Assembly (NCBI GenBank): GCA_945645715.1
Contig: CALZFJ010000147.1
Location: forward strand, 1 to 5,766
Length of the DNA: 5,766 bases
Direction of reading: 5' to 3'
Source: an uncultured Prevotellaceae bacterium
GTDB taxonomy: Bacteria; Bacteroidota; Bacteroidia; Bacteroidales; Muribaculaceae
Positions within the stretch are counted from its first letter, which is position 1; each line of letters begins with the position of its first letter. Shown here in pieces: positions 1 to 5,700 of this stretch. The translations under genes were made by a program, and so were the position numbers. The notes under the pieces were generated by a model. It saw nothing but the letters and a program-made list of their open reading frames with translations, did not search any database and was not told the origin of the DNA.

Positions 1-168
1 CTCAGGAGTGGAGATTATGAGAATGTCGCGTATTCCGGCAAGCATAAGCACAGATATTGGGTAATACACCATCGGCTTGTCGTAGATGGGGATAAGTTGC
101 TTCGATGTTCCCTTTGTGCAGGGATAAAGGCGTGTGCCCGAGCCTCCTGCCAATACTATTCCTTTCAT
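1..168 (-). CDS. rfbA: Glucose-1-phosphate thymidylyltransferase, N-terminal part (runs off the window)
   Basis: This enzyme joins dTTP and glucose-1-phosphate to give dTDP-glucose, the first step of dTDP-L-rhamnose synthesis in the cytoplasm. Only the first 56 residues are present; the frame is open to base 1. The sequence shows the nucleotidyltransferase signature LAGGSGTRLYP at residues 6-16, with R13 of the G-x-G-T-R motif, then SKQLIPIYDKPMVYYP (residues 22-37), whose K23 is the second conserved basic residue of the motif. These match RmlA/RfbA almost residue for residue. The usual leucine and isoleucine in the stretch after YP are C17 and T21 here, which is a mild oddity. The ATG at 168 puts the signature where the family has it. 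It lies 64 bp after the rfbB stop on the same strand with no terminator between, so the two are probably cotranscribed and act in consecutive steps. Family assignment is firm; completeness cannot be judged. Confidence 0.95.
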   Translation of the reverse strand, partial: MKGIVLAGGSGTRLYPCTKGTSKQLIPIYDKPMVYYPISVLMLAGIRDILIISTPE

Positions 169-232
169 TTTCCGGAGAAGTTTATGTTGTTCGTTTATGG
201 TAGAAATTTTTTCACTAACCCGTGGCACCACG

Positions 233-1435
233 CTATCTGTTGCCATACATTGCCTCGTAGTAGCGCTGATAGTCGCCGGTTAGCACATCGTTCACCCAGG
301 CCTGGTTGTCGAGGTTCCAGCGTATTGTTTTTTCAATGCCCTCGGTGAACGGTGTCTCAGGATACCAGCCGAGTCGGGTGGCAATCTTCGAAGGGTCGAT
401 GGCGTAGCGCATGTCGTGCCCGGGGCGGTCGGTTACATATTCAATCAGCTCATCGCTCACCATCTCAAGTGGGCAGTGTAGCAGTGATTGATACTCAGGC
501 TCTTCGCGCATGATGCGTGCAATGGTAGAAATCACGAGGCGCACTATGTTGATGTTGCTTTCCTCATTGAAACCGCCCACATTATATATTTCTCCCACTT
601 CGCCTTGGCGCAGCACCATGTCGATTGCCTTTGCGTGGTCGGCAACGTAGAGCCAGTCGCGCACATTCTCGCCTTTGCCATACACCGGCAGCTTCTTTCC
701 GTGCAGAATATTATTGATAATCAGCGGAATCAGCTTTTCGGGGAAGTGGTATGGCCCATAGTTGTTGCTGCATCGTGTGATATTGATGGGCAGGTTGTAG
801 GTGTGATAGTAGGCGAGTGTGATAAGGTCGGCACTCGTCTTCGATGCCGAGTAGGGCGAGCGGGGCGACAGTTGCTTCTCTTCGGTGAAGAACTCTCTGC
901 CGAATGTGGTGATGTTGTCACGCCCTTCCACCACGCGCTTCACCTCGTCGGCAAGGTGTAGTGGCTGTGCTGTGTCGAAGTCCTTGGCGAGTGAGCCATA
1001 CACTTCATCGGTGGAGATTTGCAGATATTTTTTGCCGGAGCGATAGGTGCAACGGCCTGTAGCTGCGTCTTTGCCCGTGAGCCAAGCGCGGCGCGAACAT
1101 TCGAGCATGTTCTGGGTGCCGAGAATGTTGGTTTCGAGAAACAGGCGCGGATTGGTGATGCTGCGGTCCACATGGCTTTCGGCGGCAAAATTCACCACAT
1201 AGTCAGGGTCATATACCTCAAATATATTATCCACAAGTGCAGTGTCGTTGATGTCGCCTCTGAAGAATTTCACATTGGGCAATTCCAGTTCAGCTTCAAT
1301 GGTCTTCAGGTTTCCGGCGTAGGTGAGAGCGTCAAGGATAAGCACACGCACCTCATCGGAATATTTTGCAAGAATATATTTCACAAAATTGGCACCAATG
1401 AATCCGGCACCGCCTGTCACAAGGTAAGTCTTCAT
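233..1435 (-). CDS. rfbB: dTDP-glucose 4,6-dehydratase
   Basis: It converts dTDP-glucose to dTDP-4-keto-6-deoxyglucose using tightly bound NAD+, the second step towards dTDP-rhamnose and other deoxysugars of surface polysaccharides. The 400-residue protein is an extended short-chain dehydrogenase. It has the NAD-binding TGGAGFIG at 7-14, LDALTYAGN at 34-42, NFAAESHVDRS at 82-92, the catalytic STDEVYG at 141-147 (T142, D143, E144), YSASK at 195-199 (Y195, K199), CSNNYGPYHFPEKLIP at 222-237, RDWLYVADH at 259-267 and DRPGHD at 336-341. It is longer than the enterobacterial form of about 360 residues; the extra length lies around residues 117-136 and 148-190. The start is the ATG at 1435: the frame is open to 1633, but the extra 66 codons cross the upstream terminator and have no family similarity. 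Upstream are an A-rich leader and a weak promoter candidate; 64 bp downstream is rfbA. A short palindrome (221-232) follows the TAG stop but lacks a T-run. Confidence 0.97.
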   Translation of the reverse strand: MKTYLVTGGAGFIGANFVKYILAKYSDEVRVLILDALTYAGNLKTIEAELELPNVKFFRGDINDTALVDNIFEVYDPDYVVNFAAESHVDRSITNPRLFLETNILGTQNMLECSRRAWLTGKDAATGRCTYRSGKKYLQISTDEVYGSLAKDFDTAQPLHLADEVKRVVEGRDNITTFGREFFTEEKQLSPRSPYSASKTSADLITLAYYHTYNLPINITRCSNNYGPYHFPEKLIPLIINNILHGKKLPVYGKGENVRDWLYVADHAKAIDMVLRQGEVGEIYNVGGFNEESNINIVRLVISTIARIMREEPEYQSLLHCPLEMVSDELIEYVTDRPGHDMRYAIDPSKIATRLGWYPETPFTEGIEKTIRWNLDNQAWVNDVLTGDYQRYYEAMYGNR

Positions 1436-1468
1436 CTTATTTTTTCGATTGAATATGATAATTTTTCC

Positions 1469-1500
1469 GAAAGTTACTAATTTATTCCCACATTGCCAAG
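1469..1500 (-). promoter_or_regulatory. Candidate promoter for rfbB-rfbA
   Basis: On the minus strand, TAACTTTC (1469-1476) matches the Bacteroidetes -7 box TAnnTTTG except for the last base. CTTGG (1496-1500), about 20 bases upstream, could serve as a poor -33 element. It lies 33 bp before the rfbB ATG and downstream of the preceding gene's terminator, where a promoter is expected because rfbB would otherwise not be transcribed. The AT-rich leader has no Shine-Dalgarno sequence, as is usual in this phylum. One mismatch and a poor -33 box make this tentative. Confidence 0.4.
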
Positions 1501-1509
1501 TGTTAGGGC

Positions 1510-1531
1510 ATTTTATCGCGATTTTATCGCG
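1510..1531. repeat. Perfect tandem duplication of an 11-bp unit in the rfbB leader
   Basis: The unit ATTTTATCGCG occurs twice head to tail (1510-1520 and 1521-1531). It lies between the upstream terminator and the rfbB promoter candidate. The second copy runs directly into the inverted repeat at 1529-1540. Its role is unknown; an operator or a replication-slippage product are both possible. Confidence 0.7.
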
Positions 1532-1540
1532 CCTTGGCGC
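1529..1540. repeat. Short perfect inverted repeat upstream of rfbB
   Basis: GCGCCTTGGCGC has two 5-bp GC-rich arms around a TT centre (AA on the minus strand). As DNA it could be a dimeric-protein site; as RNA it would need a four-base loop, leaving a short stem. It sits about 30 bp beyond the -33 end of the rfbB promoter candidate. No T-run follows on either strand, so it is not an intrinsic terminator. Confidence 0.5.
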
Positions 1541-1553
1541 ACGGCAAGGGCAC

Positions 1554-1590
1554 GAAAAAGCCGAAGCAGCACACGGTGTGCCAGCTTCGG
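1554..1590 (-). terminator. Intrinsic terminator closing the aspS-nif3-zinc ribbon unit
   Basis: The hairpin has a 7-bp outer stem (CCGAAGC/GCTTCGG, 1561-1567 with 1584-1590), a small asymmetric internal loop, a 5-bp inner stem (1569-1573 with 1577-1581) and a three-base loop. On the minus strand the stem is followed by CTTTTTCG, giving the U-run at 1555-1559. It lies about 105 bp after the zinc-ribbon stop codon and 118 bp before the rfbB start, which separates the two transcription units. On the plus strand no T-run follows directly, so it works best for minus-strand transcripts. Confidence 0.88.
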
Positions 1591-1601
1591 CTTTGATATG
1601 T

Positions 1602-1662
1602 GGCAGTCTTGGCTGCCGTGGTTTCATTGCCACGACAACTTATCTAATGCAATCACTATTGC
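1602..1662 (-). other. Structured 3' UTR with consecutive small hairpins
   Basis: Between the zinc-ribbon stop codon and the terminator, the transcript can form several stems in a row: GCAAT/ATTGC (1649-1653 with 1658-1662, four-base loop), CGTGG/CCACG (1617-1621 with 1630-1634) and GGCAG/CTGCC (1602-1606 with 1613-1617; it shares base 1617 with the previous stem). A further 6-bp pair, CTCAAG/CTTGAG (1681-1686 with 1701-1706), spans the stop codon. The stretch has no credible open frame. It may protect the mRNA end or be a 3'-UTR-derived small RNA; the sequence alone cannot decide. Confidence 0.5.
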
Positions 1663-1694
1663 TGCCTCGCAATCGGGCGGCTCAAGTGTTGCTG

Positions 1695-2486
1695 CTACTT
1701 CTTGAGTGTAGCCTCCACCTCGGGAGCGATGCCTGCAAGCTCAGGATCAATCATGATGCGACCGCAATATTCACACACGATTACCTTCTTGTGCATCTTT
1801 ATCTCCATCTGGCGTTGCGGCGGAATGCGGTTGAAGCAACCACCGCAGGCGTTACGCTGGATATACACTATACCCAGTCCGTTGCGTGCGTTCTTGCGGA
1901 TGCGCTTGAATGCTGAGAGAAGTCGCTCATCGTCGAATTTCACCTCAAGCTTCTTTGCCTGTTCGCGAAGCTTCTCCTCATCTTGCTTTGTCTCCGAAAC
2001 GATTTCGTTCAGCTCACCCTTCTTCTCTTCGAGAATGTGCTGGCGATCGGCAAGGTGGTTGGCTGCGACATCTACGTCGGCGTGCTTCTGCTCAATCTGG
2101 CGAGTGAAATCGTTGATTTTCTTCTCAGCAAGCTCAATGTTGAGGTGCTGATACTCTATTTCCTTTGAAAGGAAGTCAAACTCGCGGTTGTTGCGCACGT
2201 TGTCCTGCTGCTGAGTGTACTTGTCGATAAGTGCAGCCGCCTCGTCGATTGCCTTGTGCTGCTCGCGAATGCCTTGGTTGAGGTTGTTTACCTCGTCCTT
2301 GTAGTTCTGGATGCGAGTCTCAAGTCCGGCAATCTCGTCCTCAAGGTCTTGCACCTCAAGCGGAAGCTCGCCGCGGATAATCTTGATGCGGTCGATTTTC
2401 GACAGGATAGTCTGAAGCTCGTAAAGTGCTTTCAGACGCTCCTCTACGGTAAGTTCTTTGTCTTGTGTTGTCTTATCAGTAGCCAT
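1695..2486 (-). CDS. Coiled-coil protein with C-terminal C4 zinc ribbon (DUF164/CdsZ-HP0958 type)
   Basis: The 263-residue cytoplasmic protein has no signal peptide or membrane segment. Residues from about 12 to 185 are rich in E, K, Q and L with heptad-like spacing, indicating a long antiparallel coiled coil. The NNREFDFLSKEIEY segment (99-112) is a hallmark of the family at the hairpin turn. The end carries a zinc ribbon with CGGC (C214, C217) and CEYC (C238, C241), followed by GRIMIDP. This layout is that of the zf-RING_7/DUF164 family, which includes Helicobacter HP0958 and Chlamydia CT398. Some members bind sigma-54, RNA or secretion and flagellar partners, but no general role is established and none should be assumed here. 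The ATG at 2486 follows the Nif3 TAA by only 3 bp, so translation is probably coupled. A strong promoter candidate inside nif3 and the terminator at 1554-1590 suggest that it can also be expressed alone. Confidence 0.93.
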   Translation of the reverse strand: MATDKTTQDKELTVEERLKALYELQTILSKIDRIKIIRGELPLEVQDLEDEIAGLETRIQNYKDEVNNLNQGIREQHKAIDEAAALIDKYTQQQDNVRNNREFDFLSKEIEYQHLNIELAEKKINDFTRQIEQKHADVDVAANHLADRQHILEEKKGELNEIVSETKQDEEKLREQAKKLEVKFDDERLLSAFKRIRKNARNGLGIVYIQRNACGGCFNRIPPQRQMEIKMHKKVIVCEYCGRIMIDPELAGIAPEVEATLKK

Positions 2487-2489
2487 TGC

Positions 2490-3584
2490 TTACAAATAAT
2501 TTATCTGATTTCGTTCTTTTTCGGAATAATAGGCTGCAAAGTTAGGGAATTTTTTCCGAATTATGTCAAAAAAAATCTCTTTTGTGAACTGTTCGCTCTC
2601 ATAATGCCCGATATTTGCGATGATTATGCGGTGATTGCTCGATGTGAAGTCGTGATATTTCACGTCGCCGGTGATAAACATCTGCGCCCCGGCACCTATT
2701 GCATCGCCTATTAGCTCGGCTGCACTACCTCCGCAGAATGCCACACGGGTGATGGATTGCTCCATATTGCTGCCACTGTAGCTGATGGCGCCCACGTGGA
2801 ATATGCGCTTCACGTCGGCAAGCAGCTGCATGGCAGGAGTGGGGGAGATGTTTCCCACCACGCCGAAGCCCCAAGGGCTGTCGTTGCCAAGTGCTATCAC
2901 ATCAAATGCCGGTTCCTCATAGGGGTGTGCGCTGAGCATTGCTGCAACCACGGCATCTTTTCGCCACGATGGCGCTATCACCTCCACACGCTCCTCGGGT
3001 TCGCTATGAAGCTCACCCACCTTTCCCACAAAGGGATTTGCGCCACACTGTGCACGGAAGGTGCCGGTGCCTTGCATAGAGTAGCTGCACGAGTCGTAGT
3101 TGCCTATGTGTCCTGCACCAGCCTGCCACATAGCCTCTTTCACAGCCGCAGCGTGTGCCGAGGGCACGAAAGTCACTATTTTCAGCAGCTTGCCATTTTG
3201 CGGAGCAAGCAGCTCAATGTCGGTTAGCCCAAGCTTTGCCGCAGCATGTGCCGAAACGCCACCTCGGGCGCTGTCCATATTAGTGTGGGCAGCATAGAGT
3301 GCTACATCGTGCTTTATGGCTTTCGCCACAATGCGCTCTATAGGCGAGCGTCCGGTGATGCGCTTCAGTCCACGGAATATGAGCGGGTGATGCGAAATCA
3401 CCATGTTGGCACCACGCGCAATAGCCTCATCAAGTATTTCCTCGGTCACGTCGATGCAGAGCAATGCTGCCTTGGCTTCAGCGTGAGGGTCGCCCACCTG
3501 AAGCCCGGCATTGTCGTAGCTCTCCTGCAACGCCGTGGGAGCAAACTCCTCAATCGCGGCTGCTATGTTGCCTATTGTTATCAT
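2490..3584 (-). CDS. Nif3/YqfO-like dinuclear metal-centre protein
   Basis: The 364-residue cytoplasmic protein belongs to the Nif3 (YbgI/YqfO) family, toroidal hexamers with a two-metal site. Members are often labelled 'GTP cyclohydrolase I type 2', but the reaction is not settled. Likely metal ligands are visible: H65 and H66 in SHHPLIF, D104 in HTNMD (100-104), and H327 and E331 in GHYESE near the end; GDVKYHDF (306-313) is also conserved. Residues about 130-235 (KLLKIVTFVP through AHPYEEPAFDV) form the PII/CutA-like insert of the long family version, so this is the full YqfO-type architecture rather than the short YbgI type. A TTG at 3590 could add two residues (M-R), but the ATG at 3584 is the natural start and gives MITIGNIAAAIEEFAP. 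It lies 55 bp after aspS, probably in the same transcript, and 3 bp before the zinc-ribbon gene. Confidence 0.94.
   Translation of the reverse strand: MITIGNIAAAIEEFAPTALQESYDNAGLQVGDPHAEAKAALLCIDVTEEILDEAIARGANMVISHHPLIFRGLKRITGRSPIERIVAKAIKHDVALYAAHTNMDSARGGVSAHAAAKLGLTDIELLAPQNGKLLKIVTFVPSAHAAAVKEAMWQAGAGHIGNYDSCSYSMQGTGTFRAQCGANPFVGKVGELHSEPEERVEVIAPSWRKDAVVAAMLSAHPYEEPAFDVIALGNDSPWGFGVVGNISPTPAMQLLADVKRIFHVGAISYSGSNMEQSITRVAFCGGSAAELIGDAIGAGAQMFITGDVKYHDFTSSNHRIIIANIGHYESEQFTKEIFFDIIRKKFPNFAAYYSEKERNQINYL
2537..2570 (-). promoter_or_regulatory. Predicted internal promoter for the zinc-ribbon gene, inside the 3' end of nif3
   Basis: On the minus strand, a perfect Bacteroidetes -7 box TAACTTTG (2537-2544), followed by CA, is preceded by TTTG (2567-2570) as the -33 element, with 22 bases between. 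The TTTG sits in an extended TTTTTTTTGACA. Transcription would begin near 2530, about 40 bp before the zinc-ribbon ATG at 2486. The element overlaps the codons for P-N-F-A of Nif3 (around KKFPNFAAYY). The match and spacing are as good as for any promoter in the window, but the amino-acid sequence could by itself account for part of it. Confidence 0.6.
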
Positions 3585-3617
3585 TCTCAATATCGGTTGT
3601 CAAGATTTTTTTATACC

Positions 3618-3639
3618 CCGACACCACCTAAAGTGTCGG
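3618..3639. other. Perfect 7-bp hairpin directly after the aspS stop
   Basis: CCGACAC (3618-3624) pairs with GTGTCGG (3633-3639) around an eight-base loop, and the aspS TAA begins at the next base (3642-3640 on the minus strand). On the minus strand the stem is followed by GGTATAAAAAAATC, which has no U-run, so it does not look like an intrinsic terminator for aspS. It may stabilise the aspS 3' end, mark a processing site or reduce readthrough into nif3. The plus-strand downstream sequence TTATTTCT is only weakly T-rich and lies antisense inside aspS. Confidence 0.6.
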
Positions 3640-5415
3640 TTATTTCTGCTTCAGTGCAGCGATGCGCTCCTCATCGAGCTTGATGTAAAGCTCCTCAAGC
3701 TGTGCATCGTCGATTGCACCCGGAGCATCGTTCATCATGTCGCGTCCGGAGTTGTTCTTCGGGAAGGCGATGGTGTCGCGAATGCTGTCGAGTCCGGCAA
3801 GCATCGACACGAAACGGTCGAAGCCGAATGCCAGTCCGGCATGTGGCGGTGCTCCATATTTGAATGCCTCCATCAAGAAGCCAAACTGGTCTTGAGCCTT
3901 CTCCTCGGTGAAGCCAAGAAGCTCAAACATCTTGTCCTGGAGTTTCGGGTCGTAGATACGCAAGCTGCCGCCTCCAAGCTCCACGCCATTGATTACCATG
4001 TCGTAGGCATTGGCACGCACATTGCCCGTGTCGCTGTCGAGCATCGGGATATCCTCGTCCTTCGGCTTTGTGAAGGGGTGATGCATTGCATAGAAACGCT
4101 GCGTCTCCTCGTCCCACTCAAACATCGGGAAGTCGATTACCCACAGCGGAGCAAATGTGTTCTTGTCGCGCAAGCCAAGGCGGTTACCCATTTCAAGGCG
4201 AAGCTCATTGAGCGCCTTGCGCGTAGGCATCGTCTTGCCGGCAAGAATAAGCATAAGGTCGCCGGGCTTTGCTCCGAAGCGCTCTGCCCATGCCTTGAGG
4301 TCGTCCTCGCCATAGAATTTGCCCACGCTGCTCTTCACTGAGCCATCGGTTTCGAGTTTAACCCACACAAGACCCTTGGCTCCGATTTGCGGACGCTTCA
4401 CAAACTCTGTCAGCTCATCAATCTGCTTGCGAGTGTAGCTCGCACAACCCTCGGCACAGATTCCGCCCACATATTCTGCACTGTCGAATACCACAAAATT
4501 CTTGCCTTCGGTGAGGTCTTTAAGCTCCACAAACTTCATGCCGAAGCGAATATCGGGCTTATCGCTACCATAATATTTCATCGCATCAGCCCACGTCATG
4601 CGCGGGAATGAGTAGTCGAAATCCACATCACGCACATATTTGAAAATGTGCTTCACAAGACCCTCAAACATCTGCAGAACGTCTTCCTGCTCAACAAACG
4701 ACATCTCGCAGTCGATTTGAGTGAACTCGGGCTGACGGTCGGCACGAAGATCCTCATCGCGGAAGCACTTGGCAATCTGGAAATAGCGGTCGAAACCAGC
4801 CACCATCAGAAGCTGCTTGTAGAGCTGCGGAGATTGCGGAAGAGCGTAGAACTGCCCCGGATTCATGCGCGAAGGCACCACGAAGTCGCGTGCACCCTCC
4901 GGAGTCGATTTAATGAGAATCGGGGTTTCCACCTCAAGGAAGCCCTTCTCATTGAGGTAGCGGCGAAGCTCAAAACCCATCTTGTGGCGAAGCTCAAGAT
5001 TGCGGCGCACAGCCGAGCGACGAAGGTCGAGATAGCGATACTGCATGCGCAAGTCGTCGCCACCATCAGTGTTATCCTCAATAGTGAACGGCGGCACCTC
5101 ACTGCGGTTAAGCACCACAAGCTTCTCGGCAATAATCTCAATGTCGCCGGTAGGGATATTTGCATTCTTGCTCTGGCGCTCAGCCACCTTGCCCTCCACC
5201 TGAATTACAAACTCACGGCCAAGGTGATTGGCTGCATCGCACAGCGCAGCATCTATTTCATTGTTAAATACTATCTGAGTGATGCCATAGCGATCGCGCA
5301 TATCCACAAACGTCATGCCACCCATCTTGCGGACACGCTGCACCCAGCCTGCCAGCTTCACCACTTCGCCCACATTAGCGATGCGAAGTTCTCCACACGT
5401 CTTAGTTCTAAACAT
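3640..5415 (-). CDS. aspS: Aspartyl-tRNA synthetase, bacterial type
   Basis: This cytoplasmic class II synthetase charges tRNA-Asp with aspartate using ATP. At 591 residues it has the normal bacterial length. An N-terminal OB-fold for anticodon binding spans about 1-105 (GWVQRVRKMGGMTFVDMRDRYG at 23-44). Class II motif 1 is near GFLEVETPILIKSTPEGARDF (158-178). The aspartate and ATP site includes PQSPQLYKQ (193-201) and motif 2 FRDEDLRADRQPEFTQID (218-235, R219). The bacterial GAD insert covers about 290-410. HHPFT (445-449), ELGGGSLRI (479-487) and motif 3 GLAFGFDRF (527-535, R534) complete the catalytic core, and SGRDMMNDAPG is at 556-566. The frame is open to a TTG at 5454, which would add 13 residues across an A-run, but the ATG at 5415 matches the family start MFRTKTCGELR. 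A strong promoter candidate lies about 50 bp upstream, and nif3 follows after 55 bp. Nothing appears truncated. Confidence 0.98.
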   Translation of the reverse strand: MFRTKTCGELRIANVGEVVKLAGWVQRVRKMGGMTFVDMRDRYGITQIVFNNEIDAALCDAANHLGREFVIQVEGKVAERQSKNANIPTGDIEIIAEKLVVLNRSEVPPFTIEDNTDGGDDLRMQYRYLDLRRSAVRRNLELRHKMGFELRRYLNEKGFLEVETPILIKSTPEGARDFVVPSRMNPGQFYALPQSPQLYKQLLMVAGFDRYFQIAKCFRDEDLRADRQPEFTQIDCEMSFVEQEDVLQMFEGLVKHIFKYVRDVDFDYSFPRMTWADAMKYYGSDKPDIRFGMKFVELKDLTEGKNFVVFDSAEYVGGICAEGCASYTRKQIDELTEFVKRPQIGAKGLVWVKLETDGSVKSSVGKFYGEDDLKAWAERFGAKPGDLMLILAGKTMPTRKALNELRLEMGNRLGLRDKNTFAPLWVIDFPMFEWDEETQRFYAMHHPFTKPKDEDIPMLDSDTGNVRANAYDMVINGVELGGGSLRIYDPKLQDKMFELLGFTEEKAQDQFGFLMEAFKYGAPPHAGLAFGFDRFVSMLAGLDSIRDTIAFPKNNSGRDMMNDAPGAIDDAQLEELYIKLDEERIAALKQK

Positions 5416-5465
5416 AATGCGAATATATGATATTGTTTTTTTTTTCGTTGTCAATAACCATTTTG

Positions 5466-5473
5466 CAAAGTTA
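5466..5473 (-). promoter_or_regulatory. Promoter (-7 box) of aspS
   Basis: On the minus strand, TAACTTTG (5466-5473) followed by CA is a perfect match to the Bacteroidetes -7 consensus TAnnTTTG. Transcription would start near 5459, giving a leader of about 45 bases that includes ten consecutive A residues (5436-5445) before the ATG at 5415. There is no Shine-Dalgarno sequence; A-rich leaders are usual in this phylum. No good TTTG appears 19-22 bases upstream, so the -33 element is weak or absent, and the A-tracts further upstream may compensate. Confidence 0.7.
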
Positions 5474-5511
5474 CATAAAAACCGCGAGATTTCTACATCG
5501 GCAAGATAAAG

Positions 5512-5598
5512 AAAAACTTTTCTTTAGAGGAAAATTAGCTAAAATTATCACAAAATTATTCGCATAACATCAAAATTATCCACACAAACTCAAAAAAA
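5512..5598. other. A-tracts spaced by helical turns (probable DNA bend)
   Basis: Runs of four to seven A residues start at 5512, 5531, 5541, 5552, 5572 and 5592, so the intervals are 19, 10, 11, 20 and 20 bases. Four of them share the core AAAATTA. Tracts repeated at one or two helical turns on the same face add up to intrinsic curvature. They lie roughly 50-140 bp upstream of the predicted aspS start site, where curved or UP-like DNA can stimulate a promoter or bind a nucleoid protein. The spacing is read directly; the function is inferred. Confidence 0.5.
5576..5584 (+). promoter_or_regulatory. DnaA-box sequence
   Basis: TTATCCACA is identical to the strongest DnaA-box 9-mer. It adjoins the AAAATTA repeats in AT-rich DNA, a setting reminiscent of an origin or of DnaA-regulated promoters. 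Only one such box is seen, so it may be a chance match. Confidence 0.35.
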
Positions 5599-5642
5599 CA
5601 CCCTCCTGCATCGCATTTTCCACCTTTCCCCTGCCTTTTTTG

Positions 5643-5666
5643 AAGAATCCAAATAGAAACGCAACG
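5643..5666. repeat. 24-bp direct repeat, copy 1
   Basis: This is the first of two identical 24-bp copies with the core AATCCAAATAGAAACGCAA; the second lies at 5677-5700, giving a period of 34 bp. It is preceded by CTGCCTTTTTT-G-AAG (5631-5645), which recurs with one difference (C for G) after copy 2. It is not a CRISPR: the spacer is only 10 bases. Confidence 0.85.
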
Positions 5667-5676
5667 CTTTTCCATT

Positions 5677-5700
5677 AAGAATCCAAATAGAAACGCAACG
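5677..5700. repeat. 24-bp direct repeat, copy 2
   Basis: This copy is identical to the one at 5643-5666. It is followed by TTTTT and then CTGCCTTTTTT-C-AAG (5706-5720), the near-copy of 5631-5645, so the pair is flanked by a second, imperfect direct repeat. Because the 34-bp period is not a multiple of three, the two copies are read in different frames, which argues against coding. On the minus strand each copy contains TCTATTTGG, one base short of a -7 box. Confidence 0.85.

Noticed and set aside
221..232. Palindrome CGTGGCACCACG after rfbB as a terminator
   Set aside because: The stem is very short, no T-run follows directly, and rfbA follows in the same direction in the same pathway.
1436..1633. 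N-terminal extension of rfbB by 66 codons
   Set aside because: The extension crosses the terminator hairpin and the promoter candidate, has no family similarity, and the Rossmann-fold start MKTYLVTGGAGFIG fits the ATG at 1435.
3535..4341. 268-codon plus-strand open frame antisense to aspS and nif3
   Set aside because: It is a shadow of well-supported minus-strand genes, with no recognisable domain; the same applies to the other long plus-strand frames at 488-961, 1019-1480, 2256-2714, 2757-3227 and 4648-5430.
5416..5454. TTG start adding 13 residues (MTTKKK...) to AspRS
   Set aside because: It reads through the A10 leader, would leave almost no 5' UTR after the predicted start site, and the family begins at MFRTKTCGEL.
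5643..5700. Minimal CRISPR array
   Set aside because: There are only two repeats, the spacer is 10 bases, and no cas gene is present.
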